This document shows positions 8,274-15,464 of a stretch of DNA of 23,044 nt, piece after piece. Under the pieces are notes generated by a model that worked only from the letters and a program-made list of their open reading frames with translations, was not told the DNA's origin and did no database searches. Both the position numbers and the translations under genes were made by a program. Location of the stretch: NCBI GenBank assembly GCA_900548225.1, contig URJM01000029.1:1-23044 (forward strand). Reading direction: 5' to 3'. Numbering within the stretch: position 1 is the stretch's first letter; each line of letters opens with the position of its first letter. The stretch is from an uncultured bacterium. Lineage in GTDB: Bacteria; Verrucomicrobiota; Lentisphaeria; Oligosphaerales; Oligosphaeraceae.

Positions 8274-8290
8274 GGGGGGGGAATCCCCCC
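8274..8290. repeat. G8-AAT-C6 hairpin in a divergent intergenic region
   Basis: GGGGGGGGAATCCCCCC can fold into a very stable 6-bp G:C stem with a 3-5 base loop. It lies between the divergent genes at 7266-8240 and 8401-8883. No T-run follows on either strand, so it is not a standard terminator. Confidence 0.5.
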
Positions 8291-8400
8291 TTGACGGAAA
8301 GGAGGCGAAGCAAGGAACACAGGCCCTGGCCGACTGTCAAAGCCTACGTCTACTTCCCAAGGCAAGTATGTCCCCCTCTGAATTTTGGTTTTAAGGTAAT

Positions 8401-8883
8401 ATGTCTTTCTTCGACCGCCTATTCTCATTCCTCCACAAACCACAACAGCCCGCGGCACGCCCAAATACCCCGGCGGCACGGGACGGACTGGTGGAGCCCA
8501 AGCCCAACAAGAACGTCTATGACGAGGCATTCAAGGTGGAGGTCCCCGAGTGGGCCCAGGGCCTGAACAACACCGAGCTTCCCGACGTCCTCAGGCAGCA
8601 TGTGGTCTGCCACTATGCGCCCAACTTCGGATGGAAGAAAATCATGACCACCAAGACGGGGCACGACGGAAACCTCATCCCGGAGTACGACGGAATCGCG
8701 GGAGACTGCGGCGCCGTAAAGTCATACGGGCTCAAGGTCGCACAGAGACACGGCAGAACCATGCCATACAAGTATGTCGACCTGAACATGGCGTACAGAT
8801 GCTGCTGCGGAATCCCGACCAAGTGCCCATTCCTCCAAATGGCGCAAAGCGAGGCACGCGCCGTAAACATGCATAGACGATAA
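8401..8883 (+). CDS. Small cysteine-rich protein of unknown function
   Basis: I do not recognise this 160-residue protein. The first ~50 residues are polar and proline-rich (a likely flexible lead, with PQQPAARPNTPAA), and the remainder looks like one compact domain. It contains a cysteine cluster near the C-terminus, YRCCCGIPTKCPF, plus earlier single cysteines in VVCHYAPNF and GDCGAVKS, spacing that could bind a metal or an Fe-S cluster; this is inference only. There is no signal peptide or membrane segment. The start has an AAGG site 7 bases upstream in an AT-rich leader, and codon use is normal for the window, which supports a real gene. It is a single-gene unit: divergent from the DUF4159 gene and closed by a strong terminator. 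Confidence 0.75.
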   Translation: MSFFDRLFSFLHKPQQPAARPNTPAARDGLVEPKPNKNVYDEAFKVEVPEWAQGLNNTELPDVLRQHVVCHYAPNFGWKKIMTTKTGHDGNLIPEYDGIAGDCGAVKSYGLKVAQRHGRTMPYKYVDLNMAYRCCCGIPTKCPFLQMAQSEARAVNMHRR

Positions 8884-8906
8884 GGGATTCCCCTTGACCT
8901 CAAAAG

Positions 8907-8941
8907 GCTCCGTGGTCCGTACCGGACACGGGGCTTTTTTT
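8907..8941 (+). terminator. Intrinsic terminator after the cysteine-rich protein gene
   Basis: A GC-rich stem runs from 8907 to 8934 (GCTCCGTGGTCCG, loop TAC, CGGACACGGGGC), about 12 bp with one bulged G. It is followed directly by seven T residues (8935-8941). It lies 24 bases after the stop codon at 8881-8883. Confidence 0.9.
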
Positions 8942-9289
8942 GTCAATGCAATAACACACAAAAGGGGCGGCAGCACGCGTGACGCGTTTTGGGTCCTGGG
9001 CGATTGCAGGGAGGCGTGGGGCATTGCATCGCTACTCCTTGTTCCTCGACATTCCACCTCCCACCCATGGGGGGGTGTCCACTAACAGTTTCCTAACAAT
9101 GAAGGTATTTGGCAATACGCAGGTTATGCATTAAATTATGCGCGTTTACGCAAGAACGGATATCTTTGGAAGCGGAATGCGTCCGTTGTTTCACGCATCA
9201 CAGGACTATCACCGTTGCATTCTCATTTCCTGGCACTTGCAAGGATAATTCGCACTTTTCCTAACCTGTAAACAGCGAGGTATAAGAAC
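8942..9289. other. 348-base gene-free region, probable promoter and long leader
   Basis: No credible coding frame or tRNA is visible here. The left part is GC-rich with an imperfect stem-loop (9001-9008 with 9025-9031, one bulge). The right part, from about 9080, is clearly AT-richer and holds a candidate promoter plus two small inverted repeats: TGCG/CGCA at 9139-9152 and ATGCGT/ACGCAT at 9177-9198. If the promoter is real, the message of the glycogen cassette has an untranslated leader of roughly 145 bases. No known riboswitch class was recognised. Confidence 0.55.
9109..9137 (+). promoter_or_regulatory. Candidate promoter of the glycogen cassette
   Basis: TTGGCA (9109-9114; 4 of 6 to TTGACA) is followed after 17 bases by TAAATT (9132-9137; 4 of 6 to TATAAT), or after 16 bases by TTAAAT. 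The surrounding sequence is AT-rich and lies in the only gap before the CBM48 protein and glgA. Confidence 0.35.
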
Positions 9290-9625
9290 ATGGCAACCAA
9301 GACAGCAAAGAAGAATACATCAGAGAAGACCCACCGCAGTGGAGCCGGCAAGCCCCGCGGGCACAGAGTCACCTTCACCTATGTCGGAGAGCCTGGCCAG
9401 AGCGTCAGTGTCGCGGGATGCTTCAACGACTGGGATCCGGCGGCCCGTCCGTTGGTTGACAAGAAGGGGGACGGCGAGTATTCCGTCTGCTTCCTTCTCA
9501 AGTCAGGCGTCTACCGCTACAAGCTGGTGGTCGACGGGCAGTGGATTCTGGATCCGAGCAATCCGAAGCAGGAGCCCAACGAATTTGGCGGCGCCAACAA
9601 CCTCCTTGAGGTTGCGCAGGACTAG
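9290..9625 (+). CDS. Stand-alone CBM48 (AMPK-type glycogen-binding) protein
   Basis: This 111-residue protein is little more than one carbohydrate-binding module. Residues ~28-108 match the CBM48/AMPK glycogen-binding pattern: VSVAGCFNDWDPAARPL, then GEYSVCFLLKSGVYRYKLVVDGQWILDP, then NEFGGANNLLEV. The FNDW tryptophan, the DGxW tryptophan and the DPxN turn that form the usual glucan-binding face are present. The first ~26 residues are a basic Lys/Arg/Thr/Ser-rich tail (TKTAKKNTSEKTHRSGAGK) with no signal peptide. A GAGG site lies 9 bases before the ATG. Its position directly before glgA suggests a helper that targets or regulates glycogen synthesis, but no catalytic domain is attached, so that role is inferred. 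The module call itself is confident. Confidence 0.9.
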   Translation: MATKTAKKNTSEKTHRSGAGKPRGHRVTFTYVGEPGQSVSVAGCFNDWDPAARPLVDKKGDGEYSVCFLLKSGVYRYKLVVDGQWILDPSNPKQEPNEFGGANNLLEVAQD

Positions 9626-9662
9626 CGGACGGCTTGCCCGTTCCGCCCTCGTCATTTGTCTT

Positions 9663-9686
9663 CCCCCTCTTTACTCCATGAGGGGG
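9663..9686 (+). terminator. Hairpin between the CBM48 gene and glgA (possible attenuator)
   Basis: CCCCCTC (9663-9669) pairs perfectly with GAGGGGG (9680-9686) across a 10-base loop. The tail is only TTCTCCGTTCT, so termination is likely partial at best. Its place between two probably co-transcribed genes suggests that it lowers glgA expression relative to the small CBM48 protein or stabilises the upstream message. Confidence 0.4.
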
Positions 9687-9732
9687 GTTCTCCGTTCTGC
9701 AATCATCCTGCCGTAGGGGGATTTCATTCGAG

Positions 9733-11394
9733 ATGTCAAAGGAATCATCCGCACCAAAGCTAGTTCCGACAAAGAGTGCCGAGGAATTGATGGACACTGG
9801 GTCTGACGTGCAGGTTCTCCGGAAGGAGAATCAGATGCCTGGCTGTCCGAAGATCCTCATCGTCACCCCTGAGATTACCTATCTTCCCCAGGAAATCATC
9901 AACAGCGGTTATGGCACCAACCAGTACAGCGACCTGACAAACCAGCAGGTCTCCTACTCGTCAAAGGCCGGCGGCCTGGCGGACGTCTCCGCGTCATTGG
10001 TGAGCGCCCTCTACAACATGGGCGCGGATGTCCATGTCGCCCTTCCCTTCTACAGGAAGCTCTACCACATCGACCCCAGCAGGCTCGACCACTACGAGAA
10101 GCGCCGGCTCCAGCTCTCCAGCGCAGTCCCCGAGGAGCGGGTCCACTTTGCGAAGGACTACATCTTCAACTACCGTGAGAGGGTCTATTCGGCCGACCCG
10201 GAGCGTTCCAAGCGCATCAGCCTTGCATTCCAGCGGGAGGTCATCAACCACACCATCCCGGAGCTGCAGCCGGACCTGATCCACTGCAACGACTGGATGA
10301 CGGGGCTCATCCCCCCCTTCGCGCGAAGAATGCACATCCCGAGCCTCTTCACCGTCCACAACATCCATACCCAGAAGACGACGATGGAGCATATCGAGGA
10401 CGCCGGCATCGACGCGGCGTTCTTCTGGCAAAACCTCTACTTCGAGCGCCCGCCATACTCATACGACGAGAGCCGTTCCACCAACCAGGTGGACTTCCTG
10501 ACGTCGGGAATATTCGCAAGCCACTTCATCAATACCGTCTCGCCCACATTCCTGAAGGAGATTGTGGACGGGCGCATTGGATTCATCCCCGGATACATCC
10601 GCAACGAAATCGCAAACAAGTACTACGCCGGAGTCGCCGAGGGAATCCTGAACGCCCCGGATCCCGACGACGACCCGTCCATCGATCCGGACCTGGACAT
10701 CCACTACACTCCCGAGACCCACGCCGAGGCAAAACGGCGCATCAAGACCGAGTTCCAGCAGAAGGTCGGGCTCCAGGTGAACCCCGACGCGCCGCTCTTC
10801 TTCTGGCCATCCAGGCTCGACCCCATCCAAAAGGGGCCCCAGCTGCTGTCGGACATCCTGTACCAGGTCATCCACAAGTACTGGGACCAGCAGATACAGT
10901 TCGCATTCGTGGCGGACGGCCCATACCAGCACGTCTTCCGCGCAATCTCCGACCAGCACAAGTTCCACAGCCTGGTCGCGGTCCTCTCCTTCGACAAGGT
11001 ACTCTCGAAGCATGGCTACGCGGCATCCGACTTCATCCTCATGCCCTCAAGCTACGAGCCATGCGGGCTGCCGCAGATGACCGCTCCAATCTACGGAAGC
11101 ATCCCCCTCGTCCACGACACGGGCGGCCTCCACGACACGGTCGCGGACCTGGACATCCACAACCACACTGGCAACGGCTACGTATTCAAGAACTTTGACG
11201 ACGAGGGTCTCTTCTGGGCAATCGACCAGGCGATGAACTTCTGGGCGCAGCCGAAGGAAGTCCGCGAAAGGGAAATCTCCCGCATCATGGTCGAGAGCAA
11301 GGCCAGATTCAACCACAAGCAGACGGCGCAGGCATATATCAACCTCTATGAGCGGATGCTCCACCGCAAGCTCGTCGAGTGGAGTGCGTCCTGA
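9733..11394 (+). CDS. glgA: Glycogen synthase, GT5 family
   Basis: GlgA adds glucose from ADP-glucose (or UDP-glucose in some groups) to the growing alpha-1,4-glucan. The 553-residue protein has the GT5 nucleotide/glucan motif KAGGLADV (K78), here Lys-Ala rather than the usual Lys-Thr. It also has LIHCNDWMTGLIP, FTVHNIHTQ, the second-domain WPSRLDPIQKG, and the C-terminal SSYEPCGLPQM with the catalytic E442. An extension of ~36 residues and an insertion of ~28 residues before KAGGLADV (IINSGYGTNQYSDLTNQQ) make it longer than the usual ~480-residue enzymes. AGGGGG lies 12 bases before the ATG. It sits between the CBM48 gene and glgB; glgC and a phosphorylase are not in the window. Confidence 0.95.
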   Translation: MSKESSAPKLVPTKSAEELMDTGSDVQVLRKENQMPGCPKILIVTPEITYLPQEIINSGYGTNQYSDLTNQQVSYSSKAGGLADVSASLVSALYNMGADVHVALPFYRKLYHIDPSRLDHYEKRRLQLSSAVPEERVHFAKDYIFNYRERVYSADPERSKRISLAFQREVINHTIPELQPDLIHCNDWMTGLIPPFARRMHIPSLFTVHNIHTQKTTMEHIEDAGIDAAFFWQNLYFERPPYSYDESRSTNQVDFLTSGIFASHFINTVSPTFLKEIVDGRIGFIPGYIRNEIANKYYAGVAEGILNAPDPDDDPSIDPDLDIHYTPETHAEAKRRIKTEFQQKVGLQVNPDAPLFFWPSRLDPIQKGPQLLSDILYQVIHKYWDQQIQFAFVADGPYQHVFRAISDQHKFHSLVAVLSFDKVLSKHGYAASDFILMPSSYEPCGLPQMTAPIYGSIPLVHDTGGLHDTVADLDIHNHTGNGYVFKNFDDEGLFWAIDQAMNFWAQPKEVREREISRIMVESKARFNHKQTAQAYINLYERMLHRKLVEWSAS

Positions 11395-11422
11395 AGACGC
11401 CCAAGACCAACATCCGTCCACC

Positions 11423-13507
11423 ATGGAGAACCGCCCAGCATCCACAACTGTGAACGGAAGCGCCCCCGAGGGGAAGGCGCTTCCGAAGCTATTCGACGAC
11501 CCGTGGCTGACCCCCCACGCCGAAACGTACCTCAAGCGCCAGGCCTTCGTCGCGGAGCGGCGTCGCATGGTTCTCGGCTCCGGGCATGACAGGCTGTCGG
11601 AGATTGCCGACTGGCACATCCACTACGGCCTTCACAGGCAGCAGAACGGCACCTGGAGATTCCGCGAGTGGCTTCCTGGCATCACATACGCATGCCTCAT
11701 GGGGGAATTCAACGGCTGGACAAGCTCCCCGTGGTTTGAGCTGCGCCCCGTCCCCGGCACCGAAGACTGGGAGGTGGAGATTCCAGGCGAACTGATTGCA
11801 GCCGGCCAGGCATACCAGCTCTATCTCGAATGGGAGGGCGGCAGCGGATGGCGCATTCCCACGGCTGCAAGGCAGCTCAGGCGCGAACGGCAAAGGGAGG
11901 GCAACGTCGTATTCAACGCGGTCGTCGCCTCCGAAAAGCCCTTCGACTGGCGGCATGACGACTACCGCCCCGCCCCGCAGATGCTCATCTACGAAGCCCA
12001 TGTCGGCATCGCGCAGACCGCCCCGGCCGTGGGGACCTTCCGGGAGTTCGAGGAGAATGTCCTCCCAAGAATCGCCAGGGACGGATACACCTGCGTGCAG
12101 CTCATGGCCGTCGCAGAGCATCCATACTACGCATCCTTCGGATACCATGTCTCGAATTTCTTCGCGCCCGCGGACAACTTCGGCACCCCCGAGGACCTCA
12201 AGCGCCTGGTGGACGCGGCCCACGGGCTTGGCCTGCGCGTCATCATGGACCTCATCCACTCGCACTGCGTGAAGAACGAGCTGGAGGGGCTGGGGAACTT
12301 CGCCGGCAGGCGCACGCAGTTCTTCCACGAAGGCGAGCGCGGAGTCCATCCGGCATGGAATTCCTACTGCTTCGACTACAGCAAACCCCAGGTCGCCAGG
12401 TTCCTCCTCTCAAACTGCCGGTTCTGGATCGAGGAGTACCACATTGACGGATTCAGGTTCGACGGCGTCACAAGCATGCTCTACTTCGACCACGGGCTTG
12501 GACGCGCATTCACAAGCTACGACGACTACTTCGGCCCGAATGTCGACTGGGACTCAGTCGCATATCTCACAATGGCCAACGAACTCTGCCACGACCTGGA
12601 ACGACAGGTCACGACCATCGCGGAGGATGTCTCGGGAATGCCAGGGCTGGCAATGCCGGAAAAGGACGGCGGCATCGGGTTCGACTACAGGCTCGCAATG
12701 GGGGTGACGGACTACTGGTTCAAACTCCTGGACATCCCGGACGAATACTGGGACATGGGCACTCTCTGGCACGAATTGACCAGCTGCCGCCAGGACGAAA
12801 GGACAATCTCGTATGTCGAATGCCACGACCAGGCGCTGGTGGGAGGCCAGACATTCCTCTTCAGATGCCTGGGCACCACGATGTACAACGCAATGGACAT
12901 CGGAAGCAGCAACATCCTCGTGGACAGGGGAATCGCCCTGCATAAAATCGCACGGCTCGCAACAATCGCAACCGCATCCGCAGGATATCTCAATTTCATC
13001 GGCAACGAATTCGGACATCCGGAATGGCTCGACTTCCCGCGGGAGGGCAACGGATGGTCCTACGACCACGCCAGAAGACGGTGGGACCTCTGCGATGACA
13101 CGGGACTCCGGTTCCACAGCCTGAACGCCTACGACAATGCAATGATAGCACTGGTCAGGCGGCACCCCAGGTTCTACGACGCACACCCGGAAACGCACAT
13201 CGTCGACAATGGACGGCATGTCCTCGCATGGGAACGGGACGGGCTCCTCTTCGCGGTCAACCTCCACCCCACAGAATCCTACCCGGACCTCGAAGTCCCC
13301 TGCGCAGGCGGCGAGTACGCCCTCGTCCTCGATTCGGATGCGATACAATTCAACGGATTTGGACGGATACAGCCGGGGCAGCACTACTTCCAGCTCGCAA
13401 AAACCGACGGGGAGCAACGGCATATCTCGATATATCTCCCGTGCAGGACGGCGCTTGTCCTGGAATGCATGGACGGGCTCCGGGGCGAAAGCGGCCCACG
13501 CGCCTAG
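11423..13507 (+). CDS. glgB: 1,4-alpha-glucan branching enzyme, eukaryotic type (GH13_8-like)
   Basis: This 694-residue enzyme forms alpha-1,6 branches in glycogen. An N-terminal CBM48-like domain (residues ~60-170, with GEFNGW) is followed by the GH13 barrel starting at IYEAHVG. The catalytic residues are visible: nucleophile D347 in DGFRFDGVTSM, acid/base E401 in TIAEDVSGMP, and D469 in ECHDQALVGG. Text such as YYASFGYHVSNFFAP, RFDGVTSMLY, TIAEDVSGMP and FIGNEFGHPEWLDFPR is characteristic of the animal/plant/fungal branching-enzyme branch, which also has bacterial members, and not of the E. coli-type GlgB. ATG 11423 is favoured because it follows the glgA stop by 28 bases; an ATG at 11348 would overlap glgA. 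No clear Shine-Dalgarno sequence is seen at either, so the exact start is uncertain. Confidence 0.94.
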   Translation: MENRPASTTVNGSAPEGKALPKLFDDPWLTPHAETYLKRQAFVAERRRMVLGSGHDRLSEIADWHIHYGLHRQQNGTWRFREWLPGITYACLMGEFNGWTSSPWFELRPVPGTEDWEVEIPGELIAAGQAYQLYLEWEGGSGWRIPTAARQLRRERQREGNVVFNAVVASEKPFDWRHDDYRPAPQMLIYEAHVGIAQTAPAVGTFREFEENVLPRIARDGYTCVQLMAVAEHPYYASFGYHVSNFFAPADNFGTPEDLKRLVDAAHGLGLRVIMDLIHSHCVKNELEGLGNFAGRRTQFFHEGERGVHPAWNSYCFDYSKPQVARFLLSNCRFWIEEYHIDGFRFDGVTSMLYFDHGLGRAFTSYDDYFGPNVDWDSVAYLTMANELCHDLERQVTTIAEDVSGMPGLAMPEKDGGIGFDYRLAMGVTDYWFKLLDIPDEYWDMGTLWHELTSCRQDERTISYVECHDQALVGGQTFLFRCLGTTMYNAMDIGSSNILVDRGIALHKIARLATIATASAGYLNFIGNEFGHPEWLDFPREGNGWSYDHARRRWDLCDDTGLRFHSLNAYDNAMIALVRRHPRFYDAHPETHIVDNGRHVLAWERDGLLFAVNLHPTESYPDLEVPCAGGEYALVLDSDAIQFNGFGRIQPGQHYFQLAKTDGEQRHISIYLPCRTALVLECMDGLRGESGPRA

Positions 13508-13584
13508 CGCCCGCCGAAGACACGGTCCCGCGAACGCTTTCCGTTTTTCTCTTGCCGGACACTACAAATTCACGCGCACGCGCT

Positions 13585-13590
13585 TATATT
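13585..13590 (+). promoter_or_regulatory. -10 box of the SRP RNA gene
   Basis: TATATT matches the -10 consensus in 5 of 6 positions and lies 7 bases before the predicted 5' end of the SRP RNA at about 13597, the right distance for a transcript start. No clear -35 box is found at normal spacing (CTACAA is there instead). Confidence 0.5.
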
Positions 13591-13596
13591 AACCGC

Positions 13597-13724
13597 GGTC
13601 ATGTCGCTGGTATCGGAACCTGTGCGGCAAGGTGTTTGTGAACCGGGTCAGATGGGGAACCAAGCAGCCCTAAGCATGCAACTTGGGTGCCAGTCATTCC
13701 GCTGCCCGCGACATGGCTTTTTTT
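13597..13724 (+). ncRNA. ffs: Signal recognition particle RNA, small bacterial (4.5S) type
   Basis: The RNA core of the signal recognition particle, which binds Ffh and delivers nascent membrane and exported proteins to the Sec machinery. The diagnostic Ffh-binding domain IV is present at about 13646-13669: GGTCAG, then a stem TGG-GGAA-CCA with a GNRA tetraloop, then AGCAGCC. Compared with E. coli (TCC-GGAA-GGA), both strands of the stem changed together, so pairing is kept. The ends close as a long helix: CATGTCGC (13600-13607) pairs with GCGACATG (13708-13715). Internal pairing such as CGGAA/TTCCG (13614-13618/13697-13701) supports one long hairpin. Seven T residues (13718-13724) follow the closing stem as the terminator. 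No Alu domain is present. The RNA is ~121 nucleotides and lies upstream of dnaX, as in several bacteria. Confidence 0.93.
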
Positions 13725-13839
13725 ATCGCCATCCACCCAGGACGGCAGGCAGGAACGCAGCAAGGCCTGAATCCGCCCAGGGAAACATGAGCGTCCCTAT
13801 ATCCCGTTTGCGCCAGGAAGCCCCTCCACGGAGTCCGAG

Positions 13840-15459
13840 ATGTCCTATCAGGTATTAGCAAGAAAGTGGCGTCCACAGACCTTTTCCGAAGTCGTGGGGC
13901 AGGATCATATCGCACGGACCCTCAGAAACGCAATTCTGACGAACCGCATCGGCCACGCATATCTCTTCGTGGGATCACGGGGAATCGGCAAGACCACCAG
14001 CGCCAGAATCTTCGCAAAGGCACTCAATTGCGCAAATCCCGTGGACGGGGAGCCGTGCTGCAAGTGCGAATCATGCACCGAAATCTCCTCGGGCAGCTCC
14101 ATCGACGTAATCGAGATGGACGCGGCAAGCCACAACGGAGTCGACGACATCAGGAGGCTCCAGGAGCTTGTCACATACCCGCCCCAGAAAGGCAAGTACA
14201 AGATCTTCATCATCGACGAAGTCCACATGCTCTCAAACGCGGCGTGGAATGCGTTCCTCAAGACGCTCGAGGAACCGCCGGACTACGTGAAGTTCATCTT
14301 CGCAACCACCGAACCACACAAGCTGCTGCCGACCATCATCTCAAGGTGCCAGCGCTTCGACCTGCGCAGAATCCCAGTCCCGCTGATCATGGGACGACTC
14401 AGGACCATCGCGGACAACGAGGGAATCTTCATCGACGACGGGGCGCTCGCATGCATCGCAAGGGCGGCAGACGGGGGAATGCGCGACGCACAGTCAATCA
14501 TGGACACGGTCATCGCATTCTGCGGGGGAACCTCCGAGGCCGAAACCATCCACGAACAGGACGTCATCGACATCTTCGGGCTCGCAGGAGGACGGGAACT
14601 CAAGGCAATCGCCGCGGGAATCCTCGCAAACGACCTTCCAGCCACGCTGGAAGTCATCGCACGGCTGGCAGACGCGGGGCGGGACCTCGAAAGGGTCTTC
14701 AGCGACCTCGTGGAATACTTCCGGAACCTCATGGTGGCATCCACATGCGCCGAGGCGGACAAGTTCCTGCAGCTCAGCCCCGACGAACTTGCGGAAATCA
14801 AGGAGCTGGCGCACCAGACTCCCCCGCAGCTCGTCCGCAGGACGCTTGCCGCGCTGGCGTCACAGCAGAAGACCTTCGGGGAATGCCTCAACAAGAGGAT
14901 TGCCCTCGAGGTCGTCGTCGCCCAGATCATCGGCGAAATCCACAGCACCGACCTGGACGATGTGCTGACCCACCTGAATGTCATCAGCGGCCTCATCCCC
15001 AGGGAGGAGATTGCGCCGAGGGTGCCGCTCTCCCTCAAGGAGCCCCTGGCTGCCGCCGTGCCACCGCCCGTGGCTTCCTCGAAGGAGCCTCCGCGCCCTG
15101 CGGCGGCCGTCTCGCGCCCTGCGGATTCACCACCGAAGCCCGCCCCGCCGCCACCGGAGCCCGTGCGCGAGATCCCCGCCGCCCCGCAGCCAGTCCAGGA
15201 GCCGCCGCCCGAAGCGGCTGACGAGCTGGAGGATTCGTGCGTTTCCCCCGTCAACGAGGAGTTGCTTCTCCTCGACCCTGTCGAGGATTCCACTCTTGGC
15301 GAGAAGATAGTCGCGAAGGCTCCGGAACAGCCCGAGGTCGTTCCGGGCTACAGGCGCGCAAGCAGCGCGGAGCTTGAGGAACTCAAGAAGAATCCCACCG
15401 TGAAGGCGGCAACCGACATTCTGGGAGTCGCCCCGTACGATGCAGTGATTCCCCAGTAG
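13840..15459 (+). CDS. dnaX: DNA polymerase III subunit gamma/tau
   Basis: DnaX is the ATPase of the clamp loader that places the sliding clamp on DNA and couples polymerases at the fork. The 539-residue protein begins with YQVLARKWRPQTFSEVVGQ and has the Walker A motif GSRGIGKT (45-52), a four-cysteine zinc module (C64, C73, C76, C79), Walker B IIDEVH with D126-E127, and an ISRCQRFDLRR sensor region. After domain III comes a Pro/Ala-rich linker (~390-460) and an acidic tail. The tail ends in NPTVKAATDILG, like the short conserved C-terminal motif of many tau proteins. No A-rich slippery site was seen, so there is no sign of a frameshifted short form. GGAG lies before ATG 13840. It follows the SRP RNA and is 5 bases from recR. 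Confidence 0.97.
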   Translation: MSYQVLARKWRPQTFSEVVGQDHIARTLRNAILTNRIGHAYLFVGSRGIGKTTSARIFAKALNCANPVDGEPCCKCESCTEISSGSSIDVIEMDAASHNGVDDIRRLQELVTYPPQKGKYKIFIIDEVHMLSNAAWNAFLKTLEEPPDYVKFIFATTEPHKLLPTIISRCQRFDLRRIPVPLIMGRLRTIADNEGIFIDDGALACIARAADGGMRDAQSIMDTVIAFCGGTSEAETIHEQDVIDIFGLAGGRELKAIAAGILANDLPATLEVIARLADAGRDLERVFSDLVEYFRNLMVASTCAEADKFLQLSPDELAEIKELAHQTPPQLVRRTLAALASQQKTFGECLNKRIALEVVVAQIIGEIHSTDLDDVLTHLNVISGLIPREEIAPRVPLSLKEPLAAAVPPPVASSKEPPRPAAAVSRPADSPPKPAPPPPEPVREIPAAPQPVQEPPPEAADELEDSCVSPVNEELLLLDPVEDSTLGEKIVAKAPEQPEVVPGYRRASSAELEELKKNPTVKAATDILGVAPYDAVIPQ

Positions 15460-15464
15460 CCATC

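Noticed and set aside
8298..8305. Perfect Shine-Dalgarno-like AAAGGAGG.
   Set aside because: No ATG, GTG or TTG lies at a usable distance and no open frame follows; probably chance.
14283..15293. A 336-residue open frame on the - strand over dnaX.
   Set aside because: Ser/Arg/Ala-rich antisense translation of dnaX, without a start site or recognised domain.
13840..15459. Possible programmed frameshift giving a short gamma form of DnaX.
   Set aside because: No A-rich slippery sequence was found in the region between domain III and the Pro-rich linker.
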